Positions 42,371-50,920 are shown, counted from the first letter of the stretch. The stretch is 64,000 bases of DNA from Paracidovorax sp031843945 (GCF_031843945.1 NZ_JAVTJJ010000002.1:682001-746000); one strand, 5' to 3'. Made by a program: numbers and translations. Notes: generated by a model not told the origin, from the letters alone.

Positions 42371-42406
42371 GTAATTAAAACGGGCAGCCGTATCAGGTAC
42401 TGCCCG
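42371..42406 (-). terminator. Hairpin with short T-run between rpoA and rplQ
   Basis: On the minus strand CGGGCAG and CTGCCCG form a 7-bp stem with a 12-base loop, followed by TTTTAATT. It precedes the rplQ ribosome binding site (AAGGAAAAG). It may attenuate or process the message rather than fully terminate it. Confidence 0.4.
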
Positions 42407-42443
42407 GTGCACTGGCTCTATAAAGAGAGCCCAAAATTATAAC

Positions 42444-43436
42444 TTAACGCTTGTCCAAGCCCGCAGGAGGCCAGTTTTCCAGTTTCATGCCCAGCGTCAA
42501 GCCGCGCGAAGCCAAAACTTCCTTGATCTCGTTGAGCGACTTGCGACCCAGGTTGGGGGTCTTGAGCAACTCGTTCTCGGTACGCTGGATCAGATCGCCG
42601 ATGTAGTAAATGTTCTCGGCCTTCAGGCAGTTGGCAGAACGCACTGTCAGTTCCAGCTCGTCCACTGGACGCAGCAGGATCGGGTCGAACGTGGCATTGC
42701 CGCGAGGACCGGCTGGCGCATCAAACGCCGCCAACTCGCCGCCTTCCAGTTGCGCAAACACTGCCAGCTGCTCGACCAAGATCTTGGCAGAAGCACGCAC
42801 TGCATCTTCAGCAGTGATGGCACCATTGGTCTCGATCTCGACAACCAGCTTGTCCAGGTCGGTACGCTGTTCAACGCGGGCGCTCTCTACCGTGTAGCTG
42901 ACACGCTTCACTGGCGAGAAAGATGCATCCAGCACGATGCGACCAATCGACTTGGTCGACTCGTCAGCATAACGGCGCAGGTTGCCCGGCACGTAGCCAC
43001 GGCCTTTTTCCACCTTGATCTGCATGTCGAGCTTGCCACCAGCAGACAGATGAGCAATCACATGGTCTGGGTTGACGATCTCGACATCGTGAGGCGTCTG
43101 GATATCACGCGCGGTGACAACGCCTTCGCCGTCTTTGCGCAAGCTCAAAGTTACTTCGTCGCGGTTGTGGAGTTTGAACACCACGCCCTTGAGGTTCAGA
43201 AGAATGTTGACCACGTCTTCTTGAACGCCGTCGATCGAAGAGTACTCATGCAGAACGCCTGCAATCGTGACTTCCGTTGCTGCGTAACCCACCATGGACG
43301 AGAGCAAAACACGGCGGATAGCGTTACCCAACGTGTGGCCGTAGCCCCGCTCGAACGGTTCCAGTGCAACTTTGGCGCGATTATGGCCAAGCTGCTCGAC
43401 ATTGATTGCCTTGGGCTTCAGCAAATTGGTTTGCAT
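42444..43436 (-). CDS. rpoA: RNA polymerase alpha subunit
   Basis: This is a 330-residue alpha subunit that dimerises to start RNA polymerase assembly. The N-terminal domain has EPFERGYGHTLGNAIRRVLLSSM and the C-terminal domain (about 245-330) has the promoter- and activator-contacting LTVRSANCLKAENIYYIGDLIQRTE and NLGRKSLNEIKEVLASRGL. Length and sequence are canonical. It sits between rpsD and rplQ in the alpha operon, preceded by a 114-bp gap with a perfect 12-bp hairpin, so its expression may be set partly apart from rpsD. Confidence 0.98.
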   Translation of the reverse strand: MQTNLLKPKAINVEQLGHNRAKVALEPFERGYGHTLGNAIRRVLLSSMVGYAATEVTIAGVLHEYSSIDGVQEDVVNILLNLKGVVFKLHNRDEVTLSLRKDGEGVVTARDIQTPHDVEIVNPDHVIAHLSAGGKLDMQIKVEKGRGYVPGNLRRYADESTKSIGRIVLDASFSPVKRVSYTVESARVEQRTDLDKLVVEIETNGAITAEDAVRASAKILVEQLAVFAQLEGGELAAFDAPAGPRGNATFDPILLRPVDELELTVRSANCLKAENIYYIGDLIQRTENELLKTPNLGRKSLNEIKEVLASRGLTLGMKLENWPPAGLDKR

Positions 43437-43489
43437 GCAGACTTCCTCTCAATACCCCCAGCTCGTTACACCGGTAAGGCTGTGAAGCG

Positions 43490-43517
43490 CCTAAACCGCG
43501 ATGCCTCGCGGTTTAGG
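43490..43517. other. Perfect 12-bp hairpin in the rpsD-rpoA gap
   Basis: CCTAAACCGCGA and TCGCGGTTTAGG pair fully around a 4-base loop. No T-run follows on the minus strand, so it is not an intrinsic terminator. An RNase III-type processing site or stability element is more plausible, by inference. Confidence 0.7.
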
Positions 43518-43550
43518 AACGAATTTCTCGAAAACGGGGATCAGTGCGAA

Positions 43551-44174
43551 TTAACGCGAGTACAACTCAACGATCAGCGATTCGTTGATGTCAGCACCGA
43601 ATTCATCACGATCAGGCACCTTCTTGAAGGTACCTTCTGCTTTGTCGGCATTGACTTCGACCCAGGCGGGCATACCGACTTGTTGGGCCAACTGCAGGGC
43701 CTCAACGATGCGGTTCTGCTTCTTGGACTTTTCACGCACGGCCACAATGTCACCGGTCTTCACCAGGTAAGACGCAATGTTGACCGACTGGCCATTCACG
43801 GTGATCGCCTTGTGCGACACCAGTTGGCGAGCTTCAGCACGCGTGGAGCCGAAGCCCATGCGGTACACGACGTTATCCAGGCGGGATTCCAGCAGGAACA
43901 GCAAGTTGGCGCCGGTGTTGCCCTTGCGGCGGTCAGCCATTTCGAAGTAACGGCGGAATTGCTTTTCCAGCACGCCGTACATGCGCTTGACCTTCTGCTT
44001 TTCACGCAATTGCAGACCATAGTCAGACGTACGGGCACCTGAGGTGCGACCGTGCTGGCCTGGCTTGGAATCGAACTTCGACTTGTCCGCGATGGAGCGA
44101 CGTGCGCTCTTCAAGAACAGATCGGTGCCTTCACGGCGGGAGAGTTTGGCCTTGGGGCCGAGGTAACGTGCCAC
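43551..44174 (-). CDS. rpsD: 30S ribosomal protein S4
   Basis: This is a 207-residue primary 16S rRNA-binding protein, also known in other bacteria as translational repressor of the alpha operon. MARYLGPKAKLSRREGTDLFL starts the protein and the S4 domain has RLDNVVYRMGFGSTRAEARQLVSHKAITVNGQ. No zinc-binding cysteines are present (C-minus type). It lies between rpsK and rpoA, with hairpin-containing gaps on both sides. Confidence 0.98.
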   Translation of the reverse strand: MARYLGPKAKLSRREGTDLFLKSARRSIADKSKFDSKPGQHGRTSGARTSDYGLQLREKQKVKRMYGVLEKQFRRYFEMADRRKGNTGANLLFLLESRLDNVVYRMGFGSTRAEARQLVSHKAITVNGQSVNIASYLVKTGDIVAVREKSKKQNRIVEALQLAQQVGMPAWVEVNADKAEGTFKKVPDRDEFGADINESLIVELYSR

Positions 44175-44215
44175 TTGAGCTTCCTTGTGTCATCTTCCGC
44201 AAAAGGATTGCGGGA

Positions 44216-44243
44216 GCCACCGCTGCGCAAGGCAAGCGGTGGC
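44216..44243. other. Perfect 9-bp hairpin in the rpsK-rpsD gap
   Basis: GCCACCGCT and AGCGGTGGC pair around a 10-base loop in the 88-bp gap between rpsK and rpsD, without a T-run. It resembles the hairpin between rpsD and rpoA and may mark mRNA processing. Confidence 0.6.
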
Positions 44244-44262
44244 GGTGGGCTTCAGAGAAAAA

Positions 44263-44667
44263 TCAGATACGGCGGCGCTTTTGAGGACGGCAGCCATTGT
44301 GGGGAACCGGGGTCACGTCAGAGATGGACGTGATGCGGATACCCAACGCACCGAGGGCGCGCACTGACGATTCACGACCAGGGCCTGGGCCCTTGATCTC
44401 AACGTCAAGATTCTTGATGCCTTGTTCAATCGCTGCGCGACCGGCCACTTCCGAAGCGACCTGGGCTGCGAAGGGCGTCGACTTGCGCGAGCCCTTGAAG
44501 CCTTGGCCACCGGACGAAGCCCAAGACAATGCATTGCCCTGGCGATCGGTGATCGTGATGATGGTGTTATTGAAGGAGGCATGCACGTGGGCGATGCCAT
44601 CCGACACGTTCTTGCGAACCTTCTTGCGGACACGCTGTGCCGCGTTATTGGCAGGGGACTTAGCCAT
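44263..44667 (-). CDS. rpsK: 30S ribosomal protein S11
   Basis: This is a 134-residue small-subunit platform protein contacting 16S rRNA near the E site. HVHASFNNTIITITDRQGNALSWASSGGQGFKGSRKSTPFAAQ and the C-terminal ITSISDVTPVPHNGCRPQKRRRI are diagnostic. It lies 18 bp after rpsM in the alpha operon and should be co-translated with it. Confidence 0.98.
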   Translation of the reverse strand: MAKSPANNAAQRVRKKVRKNVSDGIAHVHASFNNTIITITDRQGNALSWASSGGQGFKGSRKSTPFAAQVASEVAGRAAIEQGIKNLDVEIKGPGPGRESSVRALGALGIRITSISDVTPVPHNGCRPQKRRRI

Positions 44668-44685
44668 AGTGATCTCTCAATCTCT

Positions 44686-45051
44686 TTACTTCTTGAGTGC
44701 CGCTGCGCCCTTGCGCGGACCCTTACGGGTGCGGGCATTGGTACGCGTGCGCTGGCCGCGCATGGGCAGACCACGACGGTGGCGGAACCCGCGATAGCAG
44801 CCGATGTCCATCAGACGCTTGATGTTCATCGTCGTTTCGCGACGCAAGTCGCCTTCGATGGTGAACTGAGCGATCTGATCGCGAATTTTTTCCAGGTCGC
44901 CATCCGTCAGATCTTTGATCTTCTTGGAATAAGCGATGTCGCATGCTTCGCAAATCTTGCGAGCACGGGTGCGACCAATGCCAAAAATAGCGGTCAAGCC
45001 GATTTCAGCATGCTGATGCGGCGGAATGTTGATGCCAGCGATACGTGCCAT
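44686..45051 (-). CDS. rpsM: 30S ribosomal protein S13
   Basis: This is a 121-residue head protein that makes the inter-subunit bridge and touches P-site tRNA. MARIAGINIPPHQHAEIGLTAIFGIGRTRA at the N-terminus and YRGFRHRRGLPMRGQRTRTNARTRKGPRK at the C-terminus identify it. It is the first ribosomal protein of the alpha operon proper, 23 bp after rpmJ. Confidence 0.98.
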   Translation of the reverse strand: MARIAGINIPPHQHAEIGLTAIFGIGRTRARKICEACDIAYSKKIKDLTDGDLEKIRDQIAQFTIEGDLRRETTMNIKRLMDIGCYRGFRHRRGLPMRGQRTRTNARTRKGPRKGAAALKK

Positions 45052-45074
45052 GTGCGTCCTCTAATACTTTCCAG

Positions 45075-45188
45075 TCAACCTTGGCGCTGCTTGTGACGCA
45101 GATCCGTGCAGATCACGCGCACCACACCCTTGCGGCGGATGATCTTGCAGTTGCGGCAGATTTTCTTGACCGAAGCCGAAACTCTCAT
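45075..45188 (-). CDS. rpmJ: 50S ribosomal protein L36 (zinc-ribbon type)
   Basis: This is a 37-residue protein, MRVSASVKKICRNCKIIRRK onward, ending CTDLRHKQRQG. Cys11, Cys14, Cys27 and His32 form the zinc ribbon, so this is the C-plus paralogue. AGGAGAATGAA precedes the ATG at 45188. It stands between secY and rpsM as usual. infA, which often lies between secY and rpmJ in related genera, is not here. Confidence 0.97.
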   Translation of the reverse strand: MRVSASVKKICRNCKIIRRKGVVRVICTDLRHKQRQG

Positions 45189-45330
45189 TTCATTCTCCTA
45201 AAACTTGCCATTCGTCCCGGCCACAGCGCGGAACACAAAATTTGCGCCCACGATGATCGGAGGCATCAATAACTGTAACCTGCTCAGGCGAACCCGCGAC
45301 TATAGCGTAGTTCTCTGAAACACCCCAGAC

Positions 45331-46650
45331 TTACGTCCCGGGCGTCGCTTTGAAGTTCGCCTTTTTGAGAAGCGATTCATACTGCTGCGACATCATGTAG
45401 TTTTGAACCTGGGCCATGAAGTCCATGGTTACTACCACAATGATCAGAAGCGACGTGCCACCGAAATAAAACGGAACGTTGTATTTCAGGATCAGGAACT
45501 CTGGCAACAGGCAAACGAACGTGATGTACACGGCGCCAGCCAGCGTCAGACGCACCAGAATTTTGTCGATATAGCGCGCGGTTTGCTCACCTGGACGAAT
45601 CCCGGGGATGAACGCTCCGCTCTTCTTCAGGTTGTCGGCGGTTTCGCGGCTGTTGAACACCAGCGCCGTATAGAAGAAGCAGAAGAATACGATGGCTGCA
45701 GCGTAGAACATCACGTACACCGGTTGCCCGGGTGTCAATGCGCTCGATATATCACGCAACCAACGCATCGACTCGCCTGCGCTGAACCAGTTCACCACCG
45801 TTGCCGGCAACAGAATGATCGACGACGCAAAGATCGGTGGGATCACGCCAGCCATGTTCAGCTTCAGTGGCAGGTGCGACGATTGACCGCCATACACCTT
45901 GTTACCCACCTGTCGCCGCGCATAGTTCACAAGGATCTTGCGCTGCCCACGCTCTACGAACACCACGAAGTACGTTACCAGGCCGACCACGATTACGATG
46001 AAGATGGCAGCCAGAATGCTCATTGCACCTGTCCGCACCAACTCCAGCAAGCCACCTATCGAGCTTGGCAGACCTGCCGCAATACCTGCGAAGATCAAGA
46101 TCGAAATCCCGTTGCCCAACCCGCGCTCAGTAATTTGCTCGCCCAGCCACATCAGGAACATCGTTCCTGCTGTCAGACTGACCACGGCCGTGAGACGAAA
46201 TCCGAATCCTGGCGTCAACACCAAACCAGCAGAGCTTTCCAGCGCGACGGCAATGCCCAGCGATTGAAAGATCGCCAGACCCAGCGTGCCGTAGCGCGTG
46301 TACTGCGTAATCTTCCGACGACCGGCTTCGCCTTCCTTCTTCAACTGCTCGAATGTCGGTATGACGTACGTCATCAGCTGCATGATGATCGATGCCGAGA
46401 TGTACGGCATGATCCCCAGTGCAAACACCGTGAAGCGAGACAACGCCCCGCCAGAGAACATGTTGAACAGGTTCAGGATGCCGCCTTGCTGGCCACTGAA
46501 CAGCTGCTGCAGCTGCGCTGGATCGATGCCTGGCACGGGGATGTGTGCCCCGATGCGATACACGACCAACGCGAGCAGCAGAAAAACCAGCCGGCGACGC
46601 AAATCGCCGAACTTACCGGTTTTCGCAATTTGAGCTGCGTTAGTAGCCAC
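45331..46650 (-). CDS. secY: SecY, preprotein translocase channel subunit
   Basis: This is a 439-residue inner-membrane protein with ten predicted helices, forming the protein-conducting channel with SecE and SecG. The N-terminus (GDLRRRLVFLLLALVVYRIGAHIPVPGID), the plug-region NLFNMFSGGALSRFTVFALGIMPYISASIIMQL and the cytoplasmic loops (FVERGQRKILVNYARRQVG) are classic. It is coded in the spc operon directly after rplO. Antisense open frames along it are compositional shadows. Confidence 0.98.
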   Translation of the reverse strand: MATNAAQIAKTGKFGDLRRRLVFLLLALVVYRIGAHIPVPGIDPAQLQQLFSGQQGGILNLFNMFSGGALSRFTVFALGIMPYISASIIMQLMTYVIPTFEQLKKEGEAGRRKITQYTRYGTLGLAIFQSLGIAVALESSAGLVLTPGFGFRLTAVVSLTAGTMFLMWLGEQITERGLGNGISILIFAGIAAGLPSSIGGLLELVRTGAMSILAAIFIVIVVGLVTYFVVFVERGQRKILVNYARRQVGNKVYGGQSSHLPLKLNMAGVIPPIFASSIILLPATVVNWFSAGESMRWLRDISSALTPGQPVYVMFYAAAIVFFCFFYTALVFNSRETADNLKKSGAFIPGIRPGEQTARYIDKILVRLTLAGAVYITFVCLLPEFLILKYNVPFYFGGTSLLIIVVVTMDFMAQVQNYMMSQQYESLLKKANFKATPGT

Positions 46651-46673
46651 GGATGCCTTCCTTCAGATCCGAA

Positions 46674-47105
46674 TCAGGCGACGCTGCCGCCAGCGGCTTC
46701 GATGGCCGTCTTGGCAGCGGCGGTTGCGCCAATGCCTGACAGCTTTACAGCCTTGCTCAGCGAACCCGTGTTGATCACTTTCACCACCTTGGCGCGTTGA
46801 CCCACCAGACCAGCACTCTTGAGTGCCAGCAAGTCGATGTCAGCGAGTGCCAAGTTGTCCAGCGCGGTCAACGTCACTTCTGCATTGAATTTCAGCAGAT
46901 GCGACTTGAAACCCCGCTTGGGCAGACGGCGTTGCAGAGGCATTTGACCGCCTTCAAAGCCTACCTTGTGGTAGCCACCCGATCGCGACTTCTGACCTTT
47001 GTGACCGCGACCTGCGGTTTTGCCCAGGCCGGAGCCAATACCGCGGCCGACACGGCGCTTGGCATGTTTCGCTCCGTCTGCGGGCTTGATGCTATTGAGT
47101 TCCAT
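46674..47105 (-). CDS. rplO: 50S ribosomal protein L15
   Basis: This is a 143-residue large-subunit protein. MELNSIKPADGAKHAKRRVGRG and SGLGKTAGRGHKGQKSRSGG are diagnostic, with PLQRRLPKRGFKS following. Two ATGs lie in tandem (47105 and 47108); GAGAGG six bases before 47105 favours the inner one. It lies 10 bp after rpmD and 23 bp before secY. Confidence 0.97.
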   Translation of the reverse strand: MELNSIKPADGAKHAKRRVGRGIGSGLGKTAGRGHKGQKSRSGGYHKVGFEGGQMPLQRRLPKRGFKSHLLKFNAEVTLTALDNLALADIDLLALKSAGLVGQRAKVVKVINTGSLSKAVKLSGIGATAAAKTAIEAAGGSVA

Positions 47106-47115
47106 CATCAACCTC

Positions 47116-47298
47116 TCAGAGGACCTTGACCAGATAGCTGATCTTGTTAATCATGCCGCGCACTTCAGGGCTGTCCTGCAGTTCGCTGATGCTGTTCAGC
47201 TTGCGCAGGCCCAGACCGCGTACGGTGGCACGGTGCGACTCTTTGGTGCCGATAGGGCTGCGCACCAGTTGAATCTTGACGGTTTGTTGCGTAGTCAT
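47116..47298 (-). CDS. rpmD: 50S ribosomal protein L30
   Basis: This is a 60-residue protein with the L30 fold: VKIQLVRSPIGTKESHRATVRGLGLRKLNS, then SPEVRGMINKISYLVKV. It lies between rpsE and rplO in the spc operon, with gaps of 10-14 bp, so it is surely co-translated. Confidence 0.97.
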   Translation of the reverse strand: MTTQQTVKIQLVRSPIGTKESHRATVRGLGLRKLNSISELQDSPEVRGMINKISYLVKVL

Positions 47299-47312
47299 TT
47301 GCTCAGCTCCGT

Positions 47313-47831
47313 TCAGGCGAAGATGTCTTCGACCGACTTGCCGCGCTTGGCCGCCACGTTCGAAGGAGTCGTGGAGTGAATAAGTGCGTCGAAGGTGGCG
47401 CGAACCATGTTATATGGGTTCGAGGAACCATGGCTCTTAGCCACGATGTCGGTGATGCCCACAACTTCGAAAACAGCGCGCATGGGACCACCAGCAATGA
47501 TGCCAGTACCCTTGGGGGCTGGATGAAGTTCCACAAACGCTGCGCCGTGGTGACCCTTCACCGAGTGGTGAATGGTGCCGCTCTTGAGGGCAACCTTCAC
47601 CAAGTTGCGACGGCATTCTTCCATCGCCTTTTGCACAGCAGCGGGCACTTCTTTCGACTTACCCTTGCCCATGCCTACACGGCCATCACCATCGCCAACC
47701 ACCGTCAGTGCAGCGAAGCCGAGAATACGGCCGCCCTTCACGACTTTGGTGACGCGGTTCACCGCGATCATTTTTTCGCGCAGACCGTCGTCCTGGCCTT
47801 CGCTTTGCACTTTGGGTTGAAATTTAGCCAT
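47313..47831 (-). CDS. rpsE: 30S ribosomal protein S5
   Basis: This is a 172-residue protein involved in mRNA helicase activity and decoding accuracy. MIAVNRVTKVVKGGRILGFAALTVVGDGDGRVGMGKGKSKEVP is the double-stranded-RNA-binding-like N-terminal domain, and GPMRAVFEVVGITDIVAKSHGSSNPYN lies in the C-terminal domain. Length is normal, and it is in place between rplR and rpmD. Confidence 0.98.
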   Translation of the reverse strand: MAKFQPKVQSEGQDDGLREKMIAVNRVTKVVKGGRILGFAALTVVGDGDGRVGMGKGKSKEVPAAVQKAMEECRRNLVKVALKSGTIHHSVKGHHGAAFVELHPAPKGTGIIAGGPMRAVFEVVGITDIVAKSHGSSNPYNMVRATFDALIHSTTPSNVAAKRGKSVEDIFA

Positions 47832-47848
47832 TTTGTATTTCGCTCCGC

Positions 47849-48214
47849 TTAGAACTGCAGGCCGGCTTCACGTGCTGCGTCGGCCAAAGCCTTGACGCGG
47901 CCGTGATAGGCAAAACCCGCACGATCGAATGCAACCTTCTCGATGCCGGCAGCCTTTGCCTTTTCAGCGATGCGCTTGCCGATGGCCTGGGCCGCGGCAG
48001 CATTGCCACCCTTGCCCGAACCACCCAGCTCTTTGCGCACGTCGGCTTCGGCCGTGGATGCACTGGCCAGCACCTTGCTGCCGTCGCCGGAGATCACACT
48101 GGCGTAGATATGGAGGTTCGTACGGTTCACCGTCAAACGCGCCACGCCTTGCTGTGCAATGCGGATACGGGTCTGGCGGGCACGACGAAGACGCTGCTCT
48201 TTCTTGGTCAACAT
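47849..48214 (-). CDS. rplR: 50S ribosomal protein L18
   Basis: This is a 121-residue 5S rRNA-binding protein. The N-terminus MLTKKEQRLRRARQTRIRIAQQG, the middle LHIYASVISGDGSKVLASAST and the C-terminal FDRAGFAYHGRVKALADAAREAGLQF identify it. It lies 11 bp after rplF and 17 bp before rpsE. Confidence 0.98.
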   Translation of the reverse strand: MLTKKEQRLRRARQTRIRIAQQGVARLTVNRTNLHIYASVISGDGSKVLASASTAEADVRKELGGSGKGGNAAAAQAIGKRIAEKAKAAGIEKVAFDRAGFAYHGRVKALADAAREAGLQF

Positions 48215-48225
48215 GTTGCAGCTCC

Positions 48226-48759
48226 TTATTTCTTCTTGGTCTCTTTGATCGTGATCTTTTCGTCCGAATAACGGATCCCCTTGCCCTTGTAGGGCTCGGG
48301 TGGACGAACAGCACGAATCTCAGCAGCCAATTGGCCGACGCGTTGGCGGTCGGCACCCTTGATCACGATTTCAGTCGGGGTCGGGGTGGCAACGGTGATG
48401 CCTTCTGGCATTTCGAAGTTCACGGGGTGCGAGTAGCCCACGTTCAGGTTCAACTTGGCGCCAGAGGCAGCCGCCTTGTAACCCACACCGATCAGGTTGA
48501 GCTTCTTCTCGAAGCCCTTGCTCACGCCCAGCACCATGTTGTTCACCAACTGGCGTATGGTGCCGCTCATGGCATTGGCTTCGCGAGACTCATTGGCAGG
48601 CTCGAAGCCGAGCTTGCCATCGTTGTTGGACACTTTGACCAAAGCGTTCTGGGTGAGCGACAGCGTGCCGCCGGTCCCCTTCACGCTAATTTGATCGCCC
48701 TTGATGGACACATCCACGCCAGCGGGGATGGTCACCGGCATTTTTCCTACGCGGGACAT
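48226..48759 (-). CDS. rplF: 50S ribosomal protein L6
   Basis: This is a 177-residue two-domain large-subunit protein near the factor-binding centre. MSRVGKMPVTIPAGVDVSIKGD starts it; VGVSKGFEKKLNLIGVGYKA and RPPEPYKGKGIRYSDE are diagnostic of the two domains. It lies between rpsH and rplR in the spc operon. Confidence 0.98.
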   Translation of the reverse strand: MSRVGKMPVTIPAGVDVSIKGDQISVKGTGGTLSLTQNALVKVSNNDGKLGFEPANESREANAMSGTIRQLVNNMVLGVSKGFEKKLNLIGVGYKAAASGAKLNLNVGYSHPVNFEMPEGITVATPTPTEIVIKGADRQRVGQLAAEIRAVRPPEPYKGKGIRYSDEKITIKETKKK

Positions 48760-48783
48760 TTCAGTTTCTCCTCAATGCCACGG

Positions 48784-49179
48784 TTAAGCGACGTAGCAAA
48801 GTACTTCGCCGCCGACACCGACAGCGCGCGCCTTGCGATCAGTCATCACGCCCTGCGGGGTCGTGACGATGGCAACGCCCAGGCCGTTCATGACCTGAGG
48901 GATGGAGTCGCGACCTTTGTATACGCGCAGGCCAGGACGGCTCACACGCTCGATGCGCTCGATCACCGGGCGACCGGCGTAATACTTCAGTGCGATTTCG
49001 AGTTCGGACTTGCCAGCTTCGGTCTTAACCTGAAAGCCGTCGATATAACCCTCGTCCTTCAGCACTTGTGCGATGGCAATCTTCACTTTGGAAGAAGGCA
49101 CCAACACGGTGGCCTTGGAGACCATCTGCGCGTTACGGATGCGGGTCAGCAAGTCAGCGATGGGATCACTCATGCTCAT
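48784..49179 (-). CDS. rpsH: 30S ribosomal protein S8
   Basis: This is a 131-residue primary 16S rRNA-binding protein; in E. coli it also represses the spc operon. MSDPIADLLTRIRNAQMVSKATVLVPSSKVKIAIAQVLK and the C-terminal GLGVAIVTTPQGVMTDRKARAVGVGGEVLCYVA identify it. The ATG at 49179 gives MSMSDP; a second ATG two codons on (49173) is equally possible. Confidence 0.98.
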   Translation of the reverse strand: MSMSDPIADLLTRIRNAQMVSKATVLVPSSKVKIAIAQVLKDEGYIDGFQVKTEAGKSELEIALKYYAGRPVIERIERVSRPGLRVYKGRDSIPQVMNGLGVAIVTTPQGVMTDRKARAVGVGGEVLCYVA

Positions 49180-49199
49180 GTTGTATCTCTCCTGCCTGC

Positions 49200-49505
49200 T
49201 TACCAGCTGGCCTTGGTGACACCAGGGATGTCGCCGGCAAAAGCCAGTTCACGGATCTTCGCGCGAGCCAGACCGAACTGGCGGAACGTGCCACGTGGAC
49301 GGCCGGTGATTTCGCAACGGTTGCGTTGGCGCGTGGGATTCGCGTTACGGGGAAGCTTCTGCAGACCCAGACGGGCTGCATCACGCTCTTCGTCGCTACG
49401 CTTGGCATCGCCAGCGATAGCCTTCAGCTCCGTGTACTTGGCAGCGTACTTGGCGGCCAGTTTTTCGCGCTTCAGTTCGCGCTGGATCAAAGCTACTTTA
49501 GCCAT
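49200..49505 (-). CDS. rpsN: 30S ribosomal protein S14 (zinc-free type)
   Basis: This is a 101-residue head protein. MAKVALIQRELKREKLAAKYAAK, then LPRNANPTRQRNRCEITGRPRGTFRQFGLAR, lacks the CxxC pairs of the zinc form, so it is the long C-minus type usual in proteobacteria. It lies between rplE and rpsH with gaps of 8 and 20 bp. Confidence 0.98.
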   Translation of the reverse strand: MAKVALIQRELKREKLAAKYAAKYTELKAIAGDAKRSDEERDAARLGLQKLPRNANPTRQRNRCEITGRPRGTFRQFGLARAKIRELAFAGDIPGVTKASW

Positions 49506-49513
49506 ACGCCGCC

Positions 49514-50053
49514 TCAGTTCTTGAAGGGAAAACGGAAGCCAGCGAGAAGCGCCTTGGCTTCTTCGTCGGTCTTGGCCGTCGTGGTGATGCTGATATTGAG
49601 ACCGCGCAAGGCATCTACCTTGTCGTACTCAATTTCAGGGAAAATGATCTGCTCTTTGACGCCGATGTTGTAGTTGCCACGGCCATCAAAGGCGCGACCA
49701 GAAATACCACGGAAGTCACGCACGCGGGGCAGAGCCACCGTCACGAAACGATCCAGGAATTCATACATCTGAACGCCACGCAGCGTGACCATGCAGCCGA
49801 TAGCCTGGCCTTCGCGGATCTTGAAACCAGCGATAGCCTTCTTGGCCTTGGTGACCACGGGCTTCTGGCCGGCGATCTTGGTCAAGTCAGCCACGGCGTT
49901 ATCCATGACCTTCTTGTCGGAGACAGCTTCGCTCACGCCCATGTTCAGCGTGATCTTCGTCAGACGAGGAACTTCCATCGTCGACGTGTAACCGAACTGC
50001 TTGACCAGTTCAGGGGCGATCTTGTCGCGATATTGTTGTTGCAGTCGTGCCAT
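49514..50053 (-). CDS. rplE: 50S ribosomal protein L5
   Basis: This is a 179-residue 5S rRNA-binding protein forming a central protuberance bridge. MARLQQQYRDKIAPELVKQFGY, then KAKKAIAGFKIREGQAIGCMVTLRG and IFPEIEYDKVDALRGLNISITTTAKTDEEA identify it. It lies 9 bp after rplX, in canonical spc order. Confidence 0.98.
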   Translation of the reverse strand: MARLQQQYRDKIAPELVKQFGYTSTMEVPRLTKITLNMGVSEAVSDKKVMDNAVADLTKIAGQKPVVTKAKKAIAGFKIREGQAIGCMVTLRGVQMYEFLDRFVTVALPRVRDFRGISGRAFDGRGNYNIGVKEQIIFPEIEYDKVDALRGLNISITTTAKTDEEAKALLAGFRFPFKN

Positions 50054-50062
50054 GTTGACTCC

Positions 50063-50383
50063 TTACGCCGCCTTGATTTCAGCGCCGCTGGACTTGAACA
50101 CGCGAACGCGCGAACCATCCGCCTGCACCTTGATGCCAACGCGATCGCCCTTGCCGGTCGCCGCATTGAAAATGGCCACATTGGACTGGTGGATAGGCAT
50201 GGACTTCTCCACGATGCCGCCAGTGGAACCCTTCATGGGGTTTGGCTTGACATGCTTCTTGACCACATTAATGCCATCGATGACCACGTGGGAGTCATCC
50301 TTGCGCAGCGACACAGTGCCACGCTTGCCCTTGTCGCGCCCGGTGAGCACGACCACTTCATCGCCCTTGCGAATCTTGTTCAT
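50063..50383 (-). CDS. rplX: 50S ribosomal protein L24
   Basis: This is a 106-residue assembly-initiator protein with a KOW motif (MNKIRKGDEVVVLTGRDKGKRGTV) and the middle INVVKKHVKPNPMKGSTGGIVEKSMPIHQSNVA. It is in canonical position between rplN and rplE. Confidence 0.98.
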   Translation of the reverse strand: MNKIRKGDEVVVLTGRDKGKRGTVSLRKDDSHVVIDGINVVKKHVKPNPMKGSTGGIVEKSMPIHQSNVAIFNAATGKGDRVGIKVQADGSRVRVFKSSGAEIKAA

Positions 50384-50392
50384 CGCGAGTCC

Positions 50393-50761
50393 TTAGAGAA
50401 CTTCAGGAGCCAGGGACACGATCTTCATGAACTTCTCGGTACGCAGTTCACGCGTCACGGGCCCGAAGATGCGGGTGCCGATGGGCTCCAGCTTTGCATT
50501 CAGCAACACAGCTGCGTTGCCATCGAATTTGACGAGCGAGCCGTCGCCGCGGCGAATGCCCTTCGCCGTGCGCACCACCACCGCGCTATAGACCTCGCCT
50601 TTTTTGACGCGGCCGCGGGGAGCAGCTTCTTTCACGCTCACCTTGATGATGTCGCCCACGCTGGCGTAGCGACGCTTCGAGCCACCCAGCACCTTGATGC
50701 ACAGGACGGACTTCGCGCCGGTGTTATCGGCGACGTCTAACCGAGTTTCTGTCTGGATCAT
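50393..50761 (-). CDS. rplN: 50S ribosomal protein L14
   Basis: This is a 122-residue intersubunit-bridge protein. MIQTETRLDVADNTGAKSVLCIKVLGGSKRRYA at the start and FGPVTRELRTEKFMKIVSLAPEVL at the end are diagnostic. The start at 50761 is set by family; an 18-codon upstream extension is rejected. It is the first gene of the spc operon here. The S10 operon genes that precede it in many bacteria are absent, with glpD lying upstream instead. Confidence 0.98.
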   Translation of the reverse strand: MIQTETRLDVADNTGAKSVLCIKVLGGSKRRYASVGDIIKVSVKEAAPRGRVKKGEVYSAVVVRTAKGIRRGDGSLVKFDGNAAVLLNAKLEPIGTRIFGPVTRELRTEKFMKIVSLAPEVL

Positions 50762-50920
50762 TTTCAATATTCCCAACTTGCACCAGCGAAATGACAGCCC
50801 CAGAGAACTTCTCAAGGGCTGAAATCAGCCAGTCAGTCTTGGGCCCGTCGTCCATACCGCAAACCATTTGCAGCACTTCCGTCTGGGCAGAAACTTCACG
50901 TGATAAACGCGAAGCCCTCG

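Noticed and set aside
45189..45330. Open frame in the secY-rpmJ gap that continues in frame after the secY stop
   Set aside because: About 45 codons without any ATG, GTG or TTG start in frame and no similarity to InfA; probably chance.
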